Shown here piece by piece: positions 1-11,830 of a DNA stretch of 64,000 nucleotides. Source of the stretch: Uranotaenia lowii (taxonomy: Eukaryota > Arthropoda > Insecta > Diptera > Culicidae); contig NC_073691.1 in assembly GCF_029784155.1 (NCBI RefSeq), forward strand, positions 96,027,617 to 96,091,616. Direction: 5' to 3'. Numbering within the stretch: position 1 is the first letter of the stretch; the number at the start of each line of letters is the position of its first letter. Below the pieces are notes generated by a model. The model had not been told where the DNA came from. It did not search any database and saw only the letters and a program-made list of their open reading frames with translations. The translations under genes and the position numbers were made by a program.

Positions 1-1602
1 GGGTAAATTAGTTTCCTGGTGATCCGGGCCACATACGAATTAGATCTTGACATGATCGATACGGAGTTGATTTATTAATGAGCACCGCTATTTGACAAAT
101 TGTGAACTCGTGCTGTGATCAAATGAATAAAATCAATCAAGTTTAATGCCACGAACGTGAATGAAATTCTCATTGACAAGTTTTATAGTGAATGTTATTG
201 CTGCCATGATGTTATTTTTGATGGGTGTTAACTTTTATAGAATTCGTTGGAAGTTTATTGATCGCCGCGCCTGCAGCCGGGAAGATCGATGATTTCCGAT
301 ATCGACATTTATTGGGTGTAGTATTCTGAAACCAAAGTTTTGTTCATCAACGGTTATAAAAAACAGGATTTAATTTTATATTCTGCAATATAGAATATGG
401 TTGTGTTAAAAGTAATATTTGCTTTTCGAGTTACACATTTTCATTTCGATTCCATAAAGATGGGCATTGGTGTCATCAAATAAATGACCAAAATGCTATT
501 AATTTAAAATTTCTAGAACCAAGTCCAAGATTCGGTTTATTTTTTAAGTTTCCTTGCTCAAGTTTGTATGGTAGAAATATCGTTTTCGATTTTTGATGAA
601 ACAAAACTTTTCTTGAGACTTTTTGTTTGATGTTATAGAAAACATACAACAGATGTTACAAAATATAAATTTGTCAACGTTCAGTTTTAAATTTTTATTT
701 GATGTTCAAAAATGAATTGTAACCATATTTCACAAACGATAAATATAGGACCAAACATAATAAATAAACGAATCCAAACGTACAAGCTCATAGTTTGTAT
801 GAGATTTCGATTCAAACCTTTAAAAAAACATCAGTTACCAAACCAAGTACCAGATATTGAACACTAGTAAAAAATCAAACTAATTATAACAATTATAAAC
901 AGTTGAAAAATAAAACAATAATCATTGTGTCACTAATGAGGAACTTTTTCATATGTTCAAAAAGTATCTAGGATTTTGAATTATAAAGGCTACAATCAGC
1001 GAAACTGTACGTACAGCAACAGCACCATTAATAATTATAATTATAATGTCATTTATTTGTCCTCATATAATTAAATTTGCACGAGCAAATGGTTATGAAT
1101 TTTATATTTGTTTCAACTTCTGAGCTTTTTGAATTCTTCTTTTTTTAATAATTCTAATGGAATGGCAAATTTGAAAAAGTGAAATATTTAAGAGATGATG
1201 GTTATTAGACTGAAATATATGATTTTTTTTAATGGCGGCATATATTTATTGCCTTCATGCTGTATTAATTTTGTTGCTTACATAGAACAAAACAAGAAGA
1301 TTTCCGTAAACTATAGATATATGTACGGAATTTTAAAACATTTTCTCCACGTTTTATAGATTCGCATATCTTGGTCCTTCTAATAACTAAGAATGACGTT
1401 GGGTCTTTAATTGTTGAACTGCTTTTATGGAAAGAAATTTTCAATGCAGTCAAATTTTCTATTGGAAGGATATTGTTTCTAGTAGGCGCTTCAGAAGCAT
1501 ATGACTTCCGCTGGCTGTCTAACTTTCTTACCATTTTTTCAACATAGTAACCATTATTTAATGTTTATGAAATTCGACTTGTGATTTTGTTTCGCTAAGA
1601 GC
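1..1602. other. AT-rich stretch, nothing recognised
   Basis: No open frame with recognisable protein content and no terminal repeats were found. The window opens inside anonymous AT-rich DNA. The short phrase near 14-30 (ccgggcc) is too short to assign to the CCGGG-rich repeat at 1926-2413. Confidence 0.4.
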
Positions 1603-1891
1603 AAGTTCACTGGTGTTGGGAAAAAGTGGTAGAAATTTTGTCATTTTTAGCATATTTTGGAAATTTTGCCACCCAAAAAAACTTTCAAGATCTGTGGCTC
1701 CCCAAGTTTTTTAACAACACTTGTTGTAGTTTCGCATGCTGTTATGCAAAAATAGCATCTATCACATACGGCTGAAATAGAATCAGTGCTGTAAGAAAAT
1801 ACAGCGCCCAAAGATCTTGAAAACATTTTTGCATGGTAAAATTTTCAAAATGTCAAAATTTCTACCACTTTTTCCCAACACCAGTGAACTT
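1603..1891. mobile_element. Short MITE with ~40-bp terminal inverted repeats
   Basis: The sequence starting AAGTTCACTGGTGTTGGGAA at 1603 is repeated in inverse orientation ending at 1891, and the match runs for about 40 bp (through the GTGGTAGAAATTTTG part). The element is 289 bp with no coding capacity. Similar words TTTCGCTAAG and TTTCTCTAAG flank the two sides, which might be a diverged 8-10 bp target duplication (hAT-like), but the exact boundary is ambiguous. Confidence 0.8.
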
Positions 1892-1925
1892 TCTCTAAGT
1901 AACAAATTCAGAACAGCTATATTAC

Positions 1926-2413
1926 CGTTGCCAGATTTTTTTCAGCACGTATCCGGGCCGGACAATCCGAGCTAATTTATCTACCTGTAAAAACCTGGCA
2001 ACATCCGGGCATTTGATTTCAAAATTGTCGACCAAAATCCGGGCAATATCCTGGCAAATTTGGTCAAAACCTTGGAATAACTCATCGAAAATTAAGAAAA
2101 AAAAACCTTGAGAAAAAAGTTTATTCATTAAAGTTTATCAGCAGATTTCATATCGTATTTTAGGCTTTCAAAACACCTTTCATGATAACTATTATGTAAC
2201 TTGCTCAAAAAATTTTGTTTTGGGCAAACGAATAAAAATATTTTTCAAAAGAATTTGTTTTTTTTTTTAATTGGATTTGAGAATGAGAATGAGAATAAAC
2301 CCGGGTAAAATCCGGGCTTTTCCAATGAAATCCGGGCAACCGGGCCGGACTTTTCTCAAATTTTATATTGAATATCCGGGCAAACCCGGATTAAACTGGG
2401 CAATCTGACAACC
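1926..2413. mobile_element. CCGGGCAA-rich MITE-like repeat (copy 1)
   Basis: Begins with GTTGCCAGATT and ends with AATCTGACAACC, an imperfect inverted terminal pair. Inside, CCGGGC/CCCGGA words recur on both sides (for example 1951-1961, 2008-2014, 2299-2400). The right-hand ~95 bp recurs at 57302-57391, which confirms an interspersed repeat. The ORF over its left part is low-complexity and not a gene. Confidence 0.65.
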
Positions 2414-3443
2414 TTAAGCTATATGTAACATAGAAAAGGCTACTTTTTTACTCATTTATTTCTTTGTTGTATATCGTTCCTTGGCGAAAGTGATTTCAAT
2501 AGATAAATTAACAACTTTAAGATGAAGGATATAAATTGGTTGATTTCTTATTGCAAGTTCCGATTTTTATGAATGCAATCAAAAACGTGCTAGAAGATTT
2601 AAATCAAGAAAATACAATCCAGAATATCGAAAAATTATTCATGAAAACGGCCTGAAAGAATTCAAAAATAAGCTCAGATCTAACGAATACTGCTTTCACA
2701 ATAAGAATTCAGTCGTAATATACAACAAATGTTGATGACGCATAAGGTTTTGGGAACGGATCATACTTATTAGGATTTTATTTTTAGTAATTCAAGATAT
2801 TTTCTAAATCGAAGGAAAACCAGGGAACCAGAATCAAAATATTATAATAAAACATTGATATCAGAATAAAAAGATAATAAACATGTAAAATTGAAATAAA
2901 AATTTGAAGTTCAAATTCAGCATTGTGTGAAACTTATTTACAAAGTCATATCAGATGTCTCCTTAAAAATAAAACTTAAAGCAACAATGTCAATACTATT
3001 TTCACTTGTATTTACAATGAATTTGTGATATAATTGATTGCTAAATAAGAAATGAGGGTTTGAGTCAAAGTAAAAATTCTCTCGCAGCAATTTATTTTAC
3101 CCTCAATTATCATTATCATTTAAAAATGAGTTATGAAACTCTAAATATATTAGGTTTTAGAAAACTAAAAAAAATTGTGATTTCAATTTAAATTTAAAAA
3201 CAATATTGATTCCATCAAAAATAAATCAAAAGAGGGGATTTTGTGTTATCAGTATTGCGTTCATTAAGAATGTTCAAAGCCAAAAAGGGATAATAAGTAT
3301 TCATAAATGCTGTTTTAATGTGAAGGAATTAGGGTTTTAGCGGGTATATTTTTAAATTCATCTCCAGTACTCAGAAAACACATTCATAAATTTAAAAACT
3401 GATATCCAAATTTGTTTTATTCTATAAGTTTAAGTTTTTGGTA
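2414..3443. other. AT-rich stretch, nothing recognised
   Basis: No coding, terminal-repeat or RNA signal that I can support. Confidence 0.4.
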
Positions 3444-4331
3444 TGGGAGAATGAGGAAACTTGATTCCTTCGTTATATCTCAAAACCGTAATTTCTTACA
3501 AATATTAAATGTCTTAGAAAAATGTTCCAAATAGGACAAAACAACAATGTTGTTATCTCAACAAATTCTAAAAAAAATATTGTTCGAATCATTGAACTTT
3601 GTTTGAAAAATTTAACAGAATGAGACTTCAAGATCATTTATCATAACTTAAAAAATTTTCGCAGATGGAAAATTATAATAAAAATACTTTGTTAGAGTAT
3701 CGTAAGAGTATATGAACTTCATAATGCCATATTTTCAAAAAAGTCGTATACTCTTATTTTTTTTAGAAAAAGTTTTCAAAAATGTATGTTATGGGTTTAA
3801 ATTATCCCTACAGTCCAAAGATATGTATTGCTCTTCTGAATGGACCTTGTTCATTGGTTATCATGAAATTGCTTATATTTGTCCAATAACTAATCTTTAA
3901 ACAGTAATCATCTGTTAAATTAGACTCAAAATACTCTATTTATCTATGAACTAGAAAATTGCGCCTTAAAGTATGCAATGACTCTAGGGTAATATACAAA
4001 CTTTTGAAATTCTCTTTAAATGATACTTACAAACTGTGAAATGAGAACTAATATGGGAAAACATAGTCAACGGACTTATTATCTTCGGATTTTGCAAGGG
4101 CCCCCTTGATTGAGGATCAAGTCTCCTTTAACTAAAAATATGACATTTCTTATCGTCTTACGAAAATGCTTCTAGTTCATCCACGAATTCATGTATCGGT
4201 CTTACTTTTGCAGTATATAAACTAAAAAATTACATGCTGTCAGAACATGCAAAAGACGGCGAGTTGCAATTTTTTTTCCAAAAAGATATGTTGAAAATAA
4301 GAAAAGGGGATCAAGTATCCCAATTCTCCCC
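3444..4331. mobile_element. MITE family A, copy 1 (TA-flanked)
   Basis: Bounded by TA on both sides (3442-3443, 4332-4333). The left end GGGAGAATGAGGAAACTTGA is the inverse of the right end (GATCAAGTATCCCAATTCTCCCC). It is related along its length to the copies at 36826-37781 and 44345-45319, but more diverged. Total 888 bp. Small frames across its right end are products of the repeat, not genes. Confidence 0.85.
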
Positions 4332-5613
4332 TACAGTTAGCATGTCTGAGATTTTTGAAAAGTTCTATAGATGGAATCAAATGTTATGCGGGGTACAATA
4401 TTTCGGACATGAACCTCCGGGGTGGGATGAATCCGGATGGATGAAAATCCCCGGAAAAAAAAGACATGAACCTTAAAATCCGTTTTCTGTAGAATTTTGA
4501 ACGAATGGTTGTAACTGTAAAATATAAGTATACTAATAAAATTTCTTGTTTTTTGGTCAACTACCTGTAAATCTATTGCTATCAAAAACTCAAATCAATA
4601 TCGCAAGATTTTGATTTCAAAATACAAATGAATCATTCGTTCCATTTTTTTTCTTTTTGGTTTTGCTTTTGTCAGACATTTTTTGAATCATTTGTGGTTG
4701 TAAAAATAGTGTTTTTATGAACCGTCAAAAGTTCTATAGAAATCCCATTTTTCGTTCCAACCCTAAAGAATTGTACCTAGCATCACTTTTTATTATACCA
4801 ATGATTTTTTTCAAAAACTCCAGACACGCTAGTTTTATAATAAAACAATCACTCTGCAAAATTTCAATCCATAAGTAATAGGTGTTGCGTAGTTTCGGAG
4901 ATTTTGCAGTATGAATGGCAAATTTGAAAAAAGTTTGATTTTCGTAGAATTTTCAATTTTCTCAAATAATTAATTATTGTATCTCAGGCAAAAAAAACGT
5001 TAGAAACTCAGATTTAGGGAAAAAATAGTGTAAAAGTGTATGTTAATTGCGCAGAAAATTTGATTTAAAAATATCATCAGAGTGAAAAGCTATGGAAGTT
5101 AAAAGTCGAAGTGACAGTGCGCCTGCTTCCCATTTCTATACGAATATGAGCGGAACAGAATATATGTTCCAAATTTCACGTATTATTTCGACTGGATGTC
5201 GAGAACATATTTTTTTAGAGAAAAATTTTACTGAATACAAATAAAATTTGATGGTTATTTCATGATTGCAAGGTTGCAAAATCTCATGAGATTGACATTT
5301 TTATTGTGTGATTTTCCCTCTTCGGATTTCCCTGAGATGTTGATTAACTGCCTTGAATGTTGACGTGTTCTCATCCAGAGTGTCACAAGCAGGAAAAATA
5401 CTTTTGCGGGGCCAGTGGTGAGAGATCGAAGGCATCGAAGGAATAAAAAAAAATATTTGCACAATCTCTTATAAACTAAAACAAGTGTTCCAGTTTAGAA
5501 TTAATGATTATTTTTAATATTCAGAAACTCATTTGGAGTTGAAATTCTCACGCAGCTGTGTCGAGTTTCAATATTATTGAAGAAAATAATTCCGTATTTT
5601 TCCTAATGAATTA
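4332..5613. other. AT-rich stretch, nothing recognised
   Basis: No supported feature. The phrase gacatgaacct occurs twice close together near 4407 and 4464 around a short GC-richer patch, without further structure. Confidence 0.35.
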
Positions 5614-5617
5614 TTAA

Positions 5618-6347
5618 GGGGGGGGTAGGGTCTAACGGGTAAAAAAAAACACCATTTTCACGATTTTTTCCTAGAGCTATCGTTCAAACAAATGTATTCA
5701 AAATTTTTGCATTATACAAAGCATTGTTAAAAGAACATTTAGCATTTTTTTCGTAGAAAAATATTGAAAAATGAGCCGGTGACGGAGCATTTTCGAGGAT
5801 GCCTTTTAGAAAACAAGATTTGCGGTGGACACTGTATCTCAGCACAGAATCATCTGAAATCAAAAAATCAGAGCAAAATATTTTAAATAGATGTTTTTCT
5901 GGACCCCAACGTTTTTATTTTACTTAAAACATTTTTTTATGAAATTTTTGTGGCTGTTTGAAGTAAAAACTACGATTTTTCACGAAAAAATCCGCCATTT
6001 TTTATCTGTAAAATCTCCCCAAAGTAAATAAATAAAAAAAGAAAAACGTTGGGGTCTGGTATTTTATATGTAGAAAACATGTTCCAAATTTGAAAAGAAT
6101 CGGATAAGTAGTTTTCAAATGACGATGTCCACGGACTTTAAAAATGTGCTTTCGAGAAAAACGCGTTTGAAGTTTCTGCTCTTGCTTTCTTGCAGTATTA
6201 GATAGGAGGAGATAAAGGCCTATAATTTCTACAGTTTTGCTTCAATTGACTTGAAAACTTGACACAACATTCTTGAAATGTTTTAAAATAAGAAAATAAA
6301 AAAATTAATAAATCGATTTTTTGAAAGTGTTAGACCCTACCCCCCCC
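5618..6347. mobile_element. MITE family G with TTAA flanks and G-run termini
   Basis: TTAA at 5614-5617 and 6348-6351 flank a 730-bp unit. Its left end is eight G followed by TAGGGTCTAAC, and its right end is the exact inverse (GTTAGACCCTA then eight C). TTAA duplication is the hallmark of piggyBac-type insertion. Because the bases next to the flank are A/T, a TA duplication with a one-base-longer TIR cannot be excluded. No transposase frame is present, so it is non-autonomous. Confidence 0.8.
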
Positions 6348-6404
6348 TTAAGTTGAGAAACGTTTGAGCATAAAAAAAAAGTTAATAATCAACGAATAAA
6401 TCAT

Positions 6405-7065
6405 TCCAATAATAACGATCAAGCGGTTTGAGAGTAAAAAATCATATAAGTAAAAAACACCAATAAGTGAGTTGAGAGGACAGCTTGAATAAAATTTAAA
6501 AAAATACACCTTATAGCGAGTAAAGAGGACATATGGGTGATCAAGCGGGTTGAGAGGACAGCTTAAATTTTATGTAAAATAACATCTATAACCATGTTTG
6601 AGAGGACAACTGCCGCCGGTCGTGGCCTAGAGGATAGCGTTCCAGTCTTCTAAGCCAGAGTCCATGAGATCGAATCCCGATCACGGCACATATAGTACTC
6701 TTTCTGTGGTCTGGTGGTTTTAGCATTTGTAAGATGCTAGCCATAATATCTTTGAAAGATGTACGCCTTAGGGTTAAGTAAAAAATTAGATCTCTTCAAA
6801 GAAACATGAAGTTTCACTGAGATCCTATATGTGTGTGTTCGTTTTTTTTTAACTTGAATTAAGTATATACAAAAAACACTTATAAGCGAGTTAAGAGGAT
6901 AGCTTGGTAAGTTGGTTGAGAGAACATTGGAATGTTAAAAAAATCAAATTAAAGCAAGTTGAGAAGAAGCAGGTGAGAAAGAAACCCTAAGCTGTATGAG
7001 AGTGCAAATTTAAATGAATTTAAAAATTACACCTTGAAAGGACAGCTTAGTGAAAATGGAATAAC
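6405..7065. repeat. Degenerate ~70-80 bp minisatellite, split by a SINE
   Basis: The phrase GAGTTGAGAGGACAGCTT recurs with variation (near 6470, 6548, 6595, 6885, 6910, 7040), separated by AT-rich text containing acacctta/acacttata. The SINE at 6611-6850 interrupts the array. Units are imperfect and the edges approximate. Confidence 0.6.
6611..6850 (+). mobile_element. tRNA-derived SINE, apparently full length
   Basis: The head is tRNA-like. A box-A-like word TGGCCTAGAGG lies at 6623-6633 and a box-B-like word GAGATCGAATCCC at 6666-6678, at RNA polymerase III spacing. The anticodon loop region CTTCTAA would read TCT (Arg), though the flanking stem is poorly paired, so this is a SINE head and not a functional tRNA. 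A unique body follows, ending in the short inverted pair GATCTC/GAGATC, then TGTGTGTGTTCG and a T-run. A 3' fragment of the same body recurs at 46485-46530. The organisation resembles mosquito Feilai-type SINEs, but I cannot confirm the family. Confidence 0.8.
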
Positions 7066-7098
7066 ATGGAATTAACAAAAAAAAACTTAAAAGGGACT

Positions 7099-8440
7099 TG
7101 ATACTTTTGAAAAAGTTATGCGCTGCAGGCTTAAAAAATGATTCTAGGCTTAGTACAAGATCTCATGCCAAATTTCAGCCAGATCGAATCACGGGAAAAA
7201 GCCGCTCATCGAACTTGAAATTTTTAAGAGATTTGGAAACTTTTTTTTTCGGAGGGAGCATGAAAATTCAGTTTTTTAACAATAACTTTGGTTTTCTTCG
7301 GGCGATTCCTTTCGTTTTTCTTAAAGCCTGAATTATTTCATTCTTTCAACATTTTATCTCAAGGGTGCATTTCGATTCGAGTGAAGATTAAAAAGTTATA
7401 AGGCCTCAAAAATGAGCTAACTTTTTTAAGGGTGATATTTATTACATGAAGCCTAATTACATTTACAGTCCCCCCACAATCATTAGTCAATTAACGTATC
7501 TTTTCACCACAAAATGTTCGTTTATTCGGGTGCTAGTTGACCAAATATCAAGCTTGGCATGAATTTCAGTCATTAAATACTTCCTCTTTGATTTAAAATA
7601 TGTTTTTATTTTCAATTTTGTTAAAAAATGACACAATTTACCAAAACAATCAACGTTTTTCAAAACCACAATTATGGGTCAAAATTGTAGCTTGTAACAA
7701 TTATTAGTCAAATTACCCACAATGATTAGTCACATAGAAGTCCATGGCAACACCCGAATATCAACATGAAAATCAACAAGTTTCTGGCAAACATTCAGGG
7801 GCGTTCTTCGCTAGTATACATACATTCAAGGGGCAATTGGGTTTTGTTTTGCTTGCGAAAAAGTGACCCATGATTGTGTGGAACTTGGTGGATTCTGTAA
7901 CAATTATAGGTCACTTTTATTTTGCCAAATATTTTTGAATTTTTGCATTTCATTAGCTTAGTTTCACTTGGAAAATGTAAACTCGTCCGTTGTACTTATA
8001 TGGGACCGATTTATTTGGTTGGAATCTTTGAAATAATCGCATAGGGGGCTTAACGGTTTAAGATGTCAACCTTATAACATTGGAATTTTATGCGATAGTT
8101 CGACAGCTTATAGTTCAACTATGATAAAAAGTATTCAAATAGCAATTTTTCTGTTATCAAACGCACAAATAATATTGTTAATGCATTTTGATGGTATTGT
8201 CGATTAACTAAAAATAATAATATGAAATAATAATTTTTTAACTTAGTATAGATATCAACAGTTCTTATGATCAGTGACTAACTATTGTGTGTGACCCATG
8301 ATTGTGGGGGGACTGTATATCTTAATTCGAATCAAATTGCAGTAATCGGATGAAATATTTTTCATAATTTGGGTTTTAAGCAAAAAGGGGCCGAAGGGGA
8401 CCAAAGTTGTTGAAAGTGAAAGAACTACTTTTTTTCTTTG
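7099..8440. mobile_element. Old palindromic foldback element, interrupted by MITE E
   Basis: 7099-7450 is a diverged version of one arm of the palindrome at 42832-43540 (shared words: TTATGCGCTGCAGGC, ACAAGATCTCATGCCAAATTT, CAATAACTTTGGTTT). About 8318-8440 matches part of the opposite arm (for example CGGATGAAATATTTTTCATA). The centre is replaced by the 850-bp MITE at 7466-8315, and the distal part of the right arm is lost. Confidence 0.75.
7466..8315. mobile_element. MITE family E, copy 1 (CAGTCCCCCC ends, TA-flanked)
   Basis: The left end CAGTCCCCCCACAATCAT is matched by its inverse at the right end, with TA on each side (7464-7465, 8316-8317). A TA target and CAG-starting termini fit pogo-like Tc1/mariner elements (established for that group; the assignment here is inference). 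Degenerate copies of ACAATCATGGGTCA occur several times inside in both orientations. A second copy lies at 62550-63379. Non-autonomous. Confidence 0.9.
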
Positions 8441-9260
8441 TATGTGTATAGTGCTGTTTTTATAGTCATTTAGTGATAATTTTTATTTAATTTGAAAAAT
8501 AGGACATTTTTCAATAGTAAGCCCGTAATGGATAAATGGATAGGAACACTATCAAATTGTTAACTTTGAAGAAAAAATGAAAATGGAAATAATGGGAGGG
8601 CCTACAGGAATGTTTGAAGGTAAAATTTCATTAGTATTTTGTAGCTCAAACTATTCAGCAATTAATTAAATTTTCGCCCCTAAATGTATGTACCATAATA
8701 GTTCTTGTTCGATTATAAATGTTTTAGAAAGAAAACGTTAAAAAGCTTGGTAAAGTTTATAAACAAGCATTTGTGAATAATACGAAGGTGTTTTGTATCC
8801 TTTATGATTAAGAAATCTCGTTAAAACCGTCGAATATAGAGACTGATCTATATTACCCCAAAGCATCAGATTCAAAACAGAGACGAAATTGATTTAAAAT
8901 CAAATTTAAAGTATTCTAATAAATTTCTGCAACCATGTTTTACGTTCAGAGGAGTCCAGTACTGGTTTTAAAAATATGAAACATGCCACATTCCTCTTAA
9001 CAGAAAAATAATAATAATAAAATATTGAAAATAATTTATCACGGTATATGAGGACAAAGTAGAAACAAGTTTGGAAAAAAATAAAATAAAAATTAGCCTT
9101 TAGACTTCATTACGTAGCACAAACTTCTTGAATGTATAGTAGATAAATGGTCAACAAACTCAAACTCATCACTTCACGCAACTCAATAAAAGCTATTCGA
9201 GGGAATTCGGACTGGGATTTCATGTTACATTGTTCAAATTTAGTGGACCGTTTTTTCGAC
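8441..9260. other. AT-rich stretch, nothing recognised
   Basis: No supported feature. Confidence 0.4.
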
Positions 9261-10060
9261 CTGGTGTAACCGGAGGCGGTTCGGTTGGGGGAGTTTTTAA
9301 AAGGGGTAGGTAAGTGGCCGATTTATGCGCCACTCCCCAGAGGGAGATCTTCCACCTGTTTTGCTTTGCCCGGCCATGAGACCTATCCGCAGGGCGGGTA
9401 TAGTCCTTAGTTTTAACCCAAATAAAATTAAGCCCCCAACTGTCCCTGGGATCCTCAACAGTTGATCGATGCCAACCGAATGTTCGGTGGAAAATTTAAA
9501 AGAATTTGAGAAAAATGAATGCTCGGTTGGCTAAGAGAGAAACTCTGGAAAATAACGCAAAATTATCATAGGTCAACCTCTTCTGACCGGGATACCCTAG
9601 ATTGCTTTGGAGGAAGGAACGGAGGTTCGAAACATCGGAGCCAACCCAACTCAAAAAAGAAAAATACGCCCGATAAAATGTGAATTCCCTTCCTCTGAAA
9701 TTTCCAGTAAAACTAAATTTTATCGGTAGAAAAACGAAAAGAGTTTTGTATTCAAAAAAATAATTTCCATTGTACAAAGTTTATTACAATCTTGCATTCG
9801 GGATTCAACTCCTTCTTGTTAGCTAGCTTCTATTTTTAACTCTGCACCCTTGGTGCGGCCTACTCTGCAGATTTTCCCCCAATTAACTTCTGAGCTACCT
9901 AATTTTACAATCTATTTTTAGCTGGAACTCAGGTGCGGTAAAGTAGTGCGTGTTCTAATCAAAAAACGGCTCAGTAGTTTGCTGGCCGGCCATGGACTTG
10001 ACGGCTAATAACGACAACCGTCTTAAAAAAAGCAACTCAGTGCAGAAAAAAATGATTGGT

Positions 10061-10133
10061 CTAGATCCAAGATTTGAACTCAAGTCATTGGATCGGAAAG
10101 CACCAACGTTGACCACTAGGCTGTCAGGTGGTG
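10061..10133 (-). repeat. tRNA-like (SINE-head-like) segment
   Basis: On the minus strand the text reads CAGCCTAGTGGTCAACG (box-A-like), about 30 nt of spacer, then GAGTTCAAATCTTGG (box-B-like). The cloverleaf is incomplete and no proper acceptor stem is seen. It is probably a SINE head or tRNA-derived fragment embedded in the LTR-like unit rather than a tRNA gene. Confidence 0.45.
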
Positions 10134-10257
10134 GCGAAAATGGTTGTCTATGGACCAATCAGGTTACATCACATGCGCATGGATAAATGTTTCATAGATG
10201 AGTACTCACTCGTAGAGATTCATGGGGCTGGTGTTTAATTACCCATCGAATCTACCG

Positions 10258-10310
10258 TTGCTGTGCTGCTGTCGATGCTGCTGCTGTCGATGTTGCTGCT
10301 GCTGCTCATA
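10258..10310. repeat. CTG-rich imperfect microsatellite
   Basis: Repeated gctgct/gctgctgtcgatg units within the GC-richer middle of the LTR-like unit. Read in one frame on the minus strand it gives Gln-rich text with stops either side, so no gene is claimed. Confidence 0.7.
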
Positions 10311-11699
10311 GCACGGTTACAACCGCCAGTGGATTCACCAGCGTGCTTCACCGGATGTCGACGTCGTTGTTGAGGTCTGGTCGATGCCGTCGGCGTCCCG
10401 ATGAATATCGTAGTCGTCGAGCCGAAAACTGAAGCCGTCTTGCGTATGCCGCTCAGGGGTAACGGTTGCTATTCCGCCTGAACGTACCACCGTTGTTGTA
10501 GGGGTGGAGCTTCGGCTGGCGTGTTTTGTCACGAGTCGGTGATATGCAGTACCGGAAGTGTGATCTGAATCTGCTTTTGGGATTAGAATTAGAACACGCT
10601 TCGCACTAATAACTTTCCGCATAATTTACCTAAGGATTTTCTGAATCGCACTATCAAGAAAACTCCTATGATTCTGAAGCACTTTATTGGCGAATGCTTC
10701 ACTTTACTACGGGGGAAAACGACAAAATTAATTCTACTAAAAACCCAAAGGGTAGAAAATTCACATTATAAGCTCTACCTTTAATAAGAGCACACGATTC
10801 GCGGATTATAATACCCGGTCCTGCCTCTACCACAAACTAGGACAAAATGGACGAGCCAAGGTATCAATTCCTCAAAAGAAGATAGCGAGTCCATACATTT
10901 CTTCAAAACCGAAATTCGTGCCGACTCTCGAAGTCACGAATTTCTCCGAAAAAACATTTCTTTTCAAAACTCAAATTTTCGGTTGCCCATCCCGAGGCGT
11001 CGAACGAAAATTGAGAATCGAAGTTCGGCTGAGATTTAAAATTATAAGAATAAAAAGAAGAACGTCTCCCCTCTCTTTGGATCAGATTCATACACGGACA
11101 AAGCATCCCAAACGGTCATCGCCCTCTAAAGGTGTTGCATATATCAAATTTAGAAAACCCCAAATTTAGAAAATAGCCGCCCGCGCTAGGCAACAGATCT
11201 CATTCAATCTTGCGGCGGCTAACATGACTAAGCGAGGACACAGTCACTTGCGGAAAAGCTTTTCAGAAGACGGCGGCAAATTTGAGTACTGGTCGGCTGG
11301 AAATGTTTGTGAGTGATTATACGGTGGGTTCTCTCTTCTAAATCTCTCGATAAAATAATGGCTTCGTTCACGGAGTTTTAATAAAAGTTTACGCTAAATT
11401 GAATTAAGAAACAAATGAATTTCTTAATTTTGCTACCTGTTACACTGGTCTTCACGTGTTTAGAATTTAAAAGCAAGAGCCCACCCTCATACACGACAGA
11501 ACGATTTCTTTACAAAACCCGTTCTTCAATTCGCACATATATCCGTTGCATTTCCCCGATAATGACGAATGATTCCTGAGAATGACTCCTGACTCTAAAA
11601 TGACTCGTTCCTCGAACTAGAAAACTGAAATCAATAACGCAATTACTTAAAAATCTCTTGCAAATTTTTTATCCCAATCCTATAGTATTTTCCAACATC

Positions 11700-11830
11700 G
11701 CAAATACAGTAAACAGTTATTTGCTAGTCACTTTCACAAAATTTAATATCTGAAATTGATTGCCCGTTCTTCGAACCCCTATGTGCAATTTTGCATTCCA
11801 ATTCGATGCATAGTAACGAAACTTCCTCAA
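11700..11830. repeat. Unclassified interspersed repeat J, fragment 1
   Basis: Shares ordered words with 43900-44080: ctttcacaaaat-taatac/tatc, attgattgccc/accgattcccc, attccaatt/atttcaatcc, and atgcatagtaacga/atgcataataacga. No termini were recognised. Confidence 0.5.

Larger units (their letters stand above)
9265..11444. mobile_element. Solo LTR-like unit, 2.18 kb, with CTGG target duplication
   Basis: The unit starts TGTAACCGG and ends CCTGTTACA: the TG...CA ends, with inverted TGTAAC/GTTACA, are typical of LTRs. It is flanked by the direct repeat CTGG (9261-9264 and 11445-11448), a 4-bp duplication as made by Ty3/gypsy integrases. It is GC-richer than its surroundings and has no gag or pol frame, so it reads as a solo LTR of a long-LTR family. 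About 2 kb is long for an LTR but known in Ulysses-like gypsy elements. Orientation is not decided. A non-autonomous element with two undetected short LTRs is the alternative. Confidence 0.6.

Noticed and set aside
4234..4476. 80-codon open frame
   Set aside because: Mostly the right end of MITE A copy 1; not preserved in copies 2 and 3.
6611..6690. Functional tRNA-Arg gene
   Set aside because: Boxes A and B are present, but the acceptor and anticodon stems do not pair well and the sequence continues into a SINE body.
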